NCBI GenBank assembly: GCA_910578075.1
Contig: CAJTPK010000057.1
Location: 1-5,807, forward strand
DNA length: 5,807 bases
Reading direction: 5' to 3'
Origin: an uncultured Muribaculaceae bacterium
Lineage (GTDB): Bacteria; Bacteroidota; Bacteroidia; Bacteroidales; Muribaculaceae
Part shown: positions 4,890 through 5,807 of the stretch, in pieces
How positions within the stretch are numbered: position 1 is the stretch's first letter
How the letters are laid out: each line of letters begins with the position of its first letter
Notes under the pieces: generated by a model
Told to the model about the DNA's origin: nothing
The model's input: the letters and a program-made list of their open reading frames with translations, nothing else
Database searches by the model: none
Program-made: the position numbers and the translations under genes

Positions 4890-5737
4890 AATATCCTAAT
4901 CCACCGCCATCCATATACTTCCTTCGAATGGCGTTTTATATAGCGTCCCAACACTTCCGGTTCCTCCACCACCTTTCCGTCTCTCTCTGAAGCATGGATG
5001 AAATGAAGCCCGTCTGCGCGTTTTACAACATATCCCATCTCCCATATATCCTTGTCAGGCTGAGGCGTGAGAAGCATTATAAGATCGCCTTCCCGGATCT
5101 CGGGAGCTATCTGCTTCCATTCCGTACTTTCGCGCTTCATATGCGGTATCTTGAATGTGCGGTAACCAAGCTCAACCATCTTCTGGCGTTCATATGTCGC
5201 TGAATCTTTAAGAGCAGCATATTCTTCGCGGTGTCTTCCGACCCATTCAAGTGATTTGGTTTTGAAATGTGCGGAATAATCCTCTGTAAGCTCTTTGATA
5301 TTTCCTCGTGAACGATTATCCACAACCCAATCACCGCCATAAACCATCCTTGTAGGGAAACCATCTGGTTCACCCCTTCGGAACGTAAGGCGATTCAACA
5401 TAATCTCAAGATCTTTCGGGCGTGAATGTCCGGGAGATGTCGCGGTCTTAGCCAGAGCCGCAACCATATTGACAAACGAAAACTCATCAAATCCGTCAAG
5501 TCTGATCTCCGCCACACCCAAAGAATCTTCCTTCGTGACAGACACATATGGCACTCCAACGAGCTTTGAGGCAATGGCTCCGGTAATCTCTCCCGGGTCA
5601 CCGCCCGGTCGGGAGAACTCTCGGATTATCTCCATAGCTCTCGCAGTGTCGGAAGGGCAATGAAAACGCTGCGCTGTAGCCGGCACGGCATACAGCAACG
5701 CTGCCATCAACCCTATCTTAAATATTTTTACTTTCAT
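4886..5737 (-). CDS. Secreted DUF1460-family protein, probably catalytically inactive
   Basis: This 283-residue protein has a signal peptide (about 1-22, MKVKIFKIGLMAALLYAVPATA) and should act in the periplasm. The rest follows the DUF1460 (amidase-like, NlpC/P60-type Cys hydrolase) layout: LVGVPYVSV (59-67), FDEFSFVNMVAALA (83-96), FRRGEPDGFPTRMVYGGDWVVDN (119-141), EGDLIMLL (216-223), IWEMGYVVKRADGLHFIHAS (231-250) and a C-terminal GWRWIRIL. From memory, active members have a DCTTFVE motif and a SHVGI motif supplying the Cys and His. Here these positions are Glu85 and Glu233. The reading frame is intact, so it is a likely pseudoenzyme, perhaps binding cell-wall peptides, rather than a decayed gene. 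It is coupled to ispE. GGGAG, at the edge of the heptamer array, lies 10 nt before the ATG. Confidence 0.85.
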   Translation of the reverse strand: MKVKIFKIGLMAALLYAVPATAQRFHCPSDTARAMEIIREFSRPGGDPGEITGAIASKLVGVPYVSVTKEDSLGVAEIRLDGFDEFSFVNMVAALAKTATSPGHSRPKDLEIMLNRLTFRRGEPDGFPTRMVYGGDWVVDNRSRGNIKELTEDYSAHFKTKSLEWVGRHREEYAALKDSATYERQKMVELGYRTFKIPHMKRESTEWKQIAPEIREGDLIMLLTPQPDKDIWEMGYVVKRADGLHFIHASERDGKVVEEPEVLGRYIKRHSKEVYGWRWIRIL

Positions 5738-5752
5738 ATCACTTATTCTCCC

Positions 5753-5807
5753 AACTCCTAACTCCTAACTCCTAACTCCTAACTCCTAACTCCTAACTCC
5801 TAACTCC
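5753..5807 (+). repeat. Heptamer tandem array (AACTCCT)n, running off the window
   Basis: Nearly eight perfect copies of AACTCCT fill 55 bp up to the window edge, starting 15 bp upstream of the DUF1460 start codon. In the direction of that gene the unit is AGGAGTT, so each copy carries an AGGAG core. The perfect identity suggests slippage-prone, recently expanded DNA. Degenerate copies lie in both arms of the large palindrome. Confidence 0.95.

Overview
The window looks like a chromosomal stretch of a Bacteroidales bacterium, possibly of the Muribaculaceae or Prevotella/Bacteroides type. The reasons are a Bacteroidetes-style promoter (TTTG, 20 nt, TAATTTTG), mostly absent Shine-Dalgarno sites, Bacteroidales-like GrpE, DnaJ and IspE proteins, a DUF1460 secreted protein, and AT-rich intergenic DNA full of short repeats. 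The genus is inferred from protein style, not from a marker gene.

All five confident genes lie on the minus strand, so transcription runs from right to left. From the right end, a heptamer tandem array (5753-5807, running off the window) sits just upstream of a secreted DUF1460-family protein (4886-5737). That gene overlaps ispE (3921-4889, isoprenoid precursor synthesis) by 4 bp. A 365-nt gap with candidate regulatory structures leads to the chaperone pair grpE (2977-3555) and dnaJ (1759-2958), which closes with a Rho-independent terminator (1681-1708). A promoter overlapping that terminator drives a short ECF-type sigma factor gene (1088-1642), which has its own terminator overlapping the stop codon. 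A second, probably bidirectional, hairpin follows at 1007-1036.

The left 1 kb has no convincing gene. It is occupied by a 777-bp imperfect inverted repeat (91-867) centred near 481. Its arms are about 96% identical over roughly 190 bp, its core is more diverged, and an 18-bp perfect stem sits at the apex. The arms carry internal direct repeats, small hairpins and copies of a heptamer (AAYTCCT) that is also the unit of the array at the far right end. This element is the most unexplained object in the window.

Functionally, GrpE (nucleotide exchange) and DnaJ (J-domain co-chaperone) serve DnaK, which is not in the window. IspE belongs to the MEP pathway. The DUF1460 protein appears to have lost both the Cys and the His expected in its catalytic site, and DnaJ lacks one of the eight zinc-binding Cys. 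Family assignments come from remembered motifs; no database search was run.
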